A DNA stretch of 32,812 bases from Bryobacterales bacterium (GTDB lineage: Bacteria; Acidobacteriota; Terriglobia; Bryobacterales; Bryobacteraceae), in the NCBI GenBank assembly GCA_003166865.1, contig PMUP01000048.1, forward strand, positions 1 through 32,812. The letters are read 5' to 3'. The notes beneath the pieces were generated by a model. That model had not been told where the DNA came from and ran no database searches. It saw nothing but the letters and a program-made list of their open reading frames with translations. Below are positions 32,372 through 32,812 of the stretch, one piece after another (within the stretch, counting starts at the first letter, position 1; each line of letters opens with the position of its first letter). Position numbers and translations under genes: made by a program.

Positions 32372-32812
32372 GCGGTGATCTCCTCGCTATACCATCGCCT
32401 CACGACCGAAAGGATGCCCGCGAGATAGACAAAGCAGCCGGGCACCCACATCAACATTCCGCCCAATTGCTGATCGCTCTTGGGATCGAGTCCCCATAGG
32501 TGCTCCGGCGGATTCAGGTACGCCGGGTAGAGGCCGACTGCGGCGAACGTCAGAAACGCTCCGAGCAGACTGCAGCACACGCAGGCGCTGAACAAATATG
32601 CGACGGCTCCGAGCCCGGGAAGGCGCCTATTTTCGACGGGCGCGAGAATCGGCCACCAAAAAATTGTGCCGGTGACCAGGAAACTCAGGTGCTGGACGAT
32701 GTGCAGGCCACCGCTTGCAAGCGCGGCGTTGAAGAGCGCGGGAATGTGCCACACGAGCATGGTGCCGACGCCGAGCAGCCACGAAACGGGCGGCTGGCCG
32801 ATAGCGCGTTCC
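32368..32812 (-). CDS. ctaG: CtaG-type (caa3) cytochrome c oxidase assembly factor (5' truncated by window edge)
   Basis: The frame is open to base 32812, so the start lies beyond the window. The visible part encodes several helices with 'VSWLLGVGTMLVWHIPALFN', 'HIVQHLSFLVTGTIFWWPIL' and 'LGGMLMWVPGCFVYLAGIL', the pattern of caa3_CtaG-family membrane proteins that deliver copper to cytochrome c oxidase. The histidines in 'VWHIPA' and 'HIVQHL' and the Cys-Cys in 'ACVCCSLL' are candidate copper ligands. Its stop overlaps the next gene's ATG. It leads a set of genes for heme-copper oxidase assembly. Confidence 0.85.
   Translation of the reverse strand, partial: ERAIGQPPVSWLLGVGTMLVWHIPALFNAALASGGLHIVQHLSFLVTGTIFWWPILAPVENRRLPGLGAVAYLFSACVCCSLLGAFLTFAAVGLYPAYLNPPEHLWGLDPKSDQQLGGMLMWVPGCFVYLAGILSVVRRWYSEEITA

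Overview
This 32.8 kb window is a high-GC (about 60% by eye), densely coded bacterial chromosome segment. The gene types point to Acidobacteriota, probably near Solibacter/Bryobacter: a PQQ-type quinoprotein, a protein with the N-terminal 'STGPRT..GK..SSLNALRHGLTA' signature, a secreted BNR protein with a Cys-x-Cys-Cys motif, and a DUF4139-like secreted protein. This placement is inferred from family recollection, not from a search. No stretch over 300 bases lacks a gene, rRNA, or feature of some kind, and there is no CRISPR array or insertion sequence.

Region 1 (1-3689) is the end of an integrated conjugative element. It carries the 3' part of trbG/virB9, then trbI/virB10, an excisionase-like HTH protein and a tyrosine integrase, all on + and tightly packed. 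The integrase runs into the 3' end of an intact initiator tRNA (fMet, minus strand), the probable attachment site. Chromosomal backbone begins there.

Region 2 (3799-10738) holds a membrane-bound class III adenylate cyclase and an aromatic-acid:H+ symporter-type MFS protein on +. Converging on them is a minus-strand operon of a secreted lactonase-like metallo-beta-lactamase-fold protein, a 4,5-dihydroxyphthalate decarboxylase-like protein and an NCS2-like permease. Together these look like uptake and processing of aromatic compounds.

Region 3 (10754-16017) holds the NALRHGLTA-type unknown protein with a G-quadruplex-prone stretch, a Tat-exported transglutaminase-like protein, and a NitT/TauT-type ABC transporter: an ATPase with a C-terminal AAA-associated domain, overlapping by ATGA a fused double permease.

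Region 4 (16018-24790) holds glnA (GSI-beta with the adenylylation Tyr397), pgk, a drug-type MFS exporter, a conserved unknown protein, an outer-membrane beta-barrel (probably CTG-started) coupled to a stand-alone response-regulator receiver, YjbQ, and a secreted DUF4139-like protein.

Region 5 (24798-32812) holds a lone ABC ATPase, an AhpD/carboxymuconolactone-decarboxylase-fold gene interrupted by an in-frame UGA, a SnoaL/NTF2-like protein, a secreted PQQ-type dehydrogenase, a RidA-fumarylacetoacetase-like pair, a secreted BNR protein, and an operon for heme-copper oxidase assembly (ctaG-like, a 52-residue membrane protein, ctaA/COX15-like).

The most notable find is the AhpD-fold gene (25648-26211, minus). 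Its UGA sits exactly where the second Cys of the AhpD CxxC motif belongs, the glutamate and histidine of the AhpD proton-relay fall at canonical spacings, and a 7-bp hairpin with a GUG loop starts 11 nt downstream, as in a bacterial SECIS. It therefore looks like a selenoprotein that ordinary gene calling splits in two. A second theme is that many genes have a -10-like hexamer ending only 5-8 nt before the start codon, which suggests widespread leaderless transcription.
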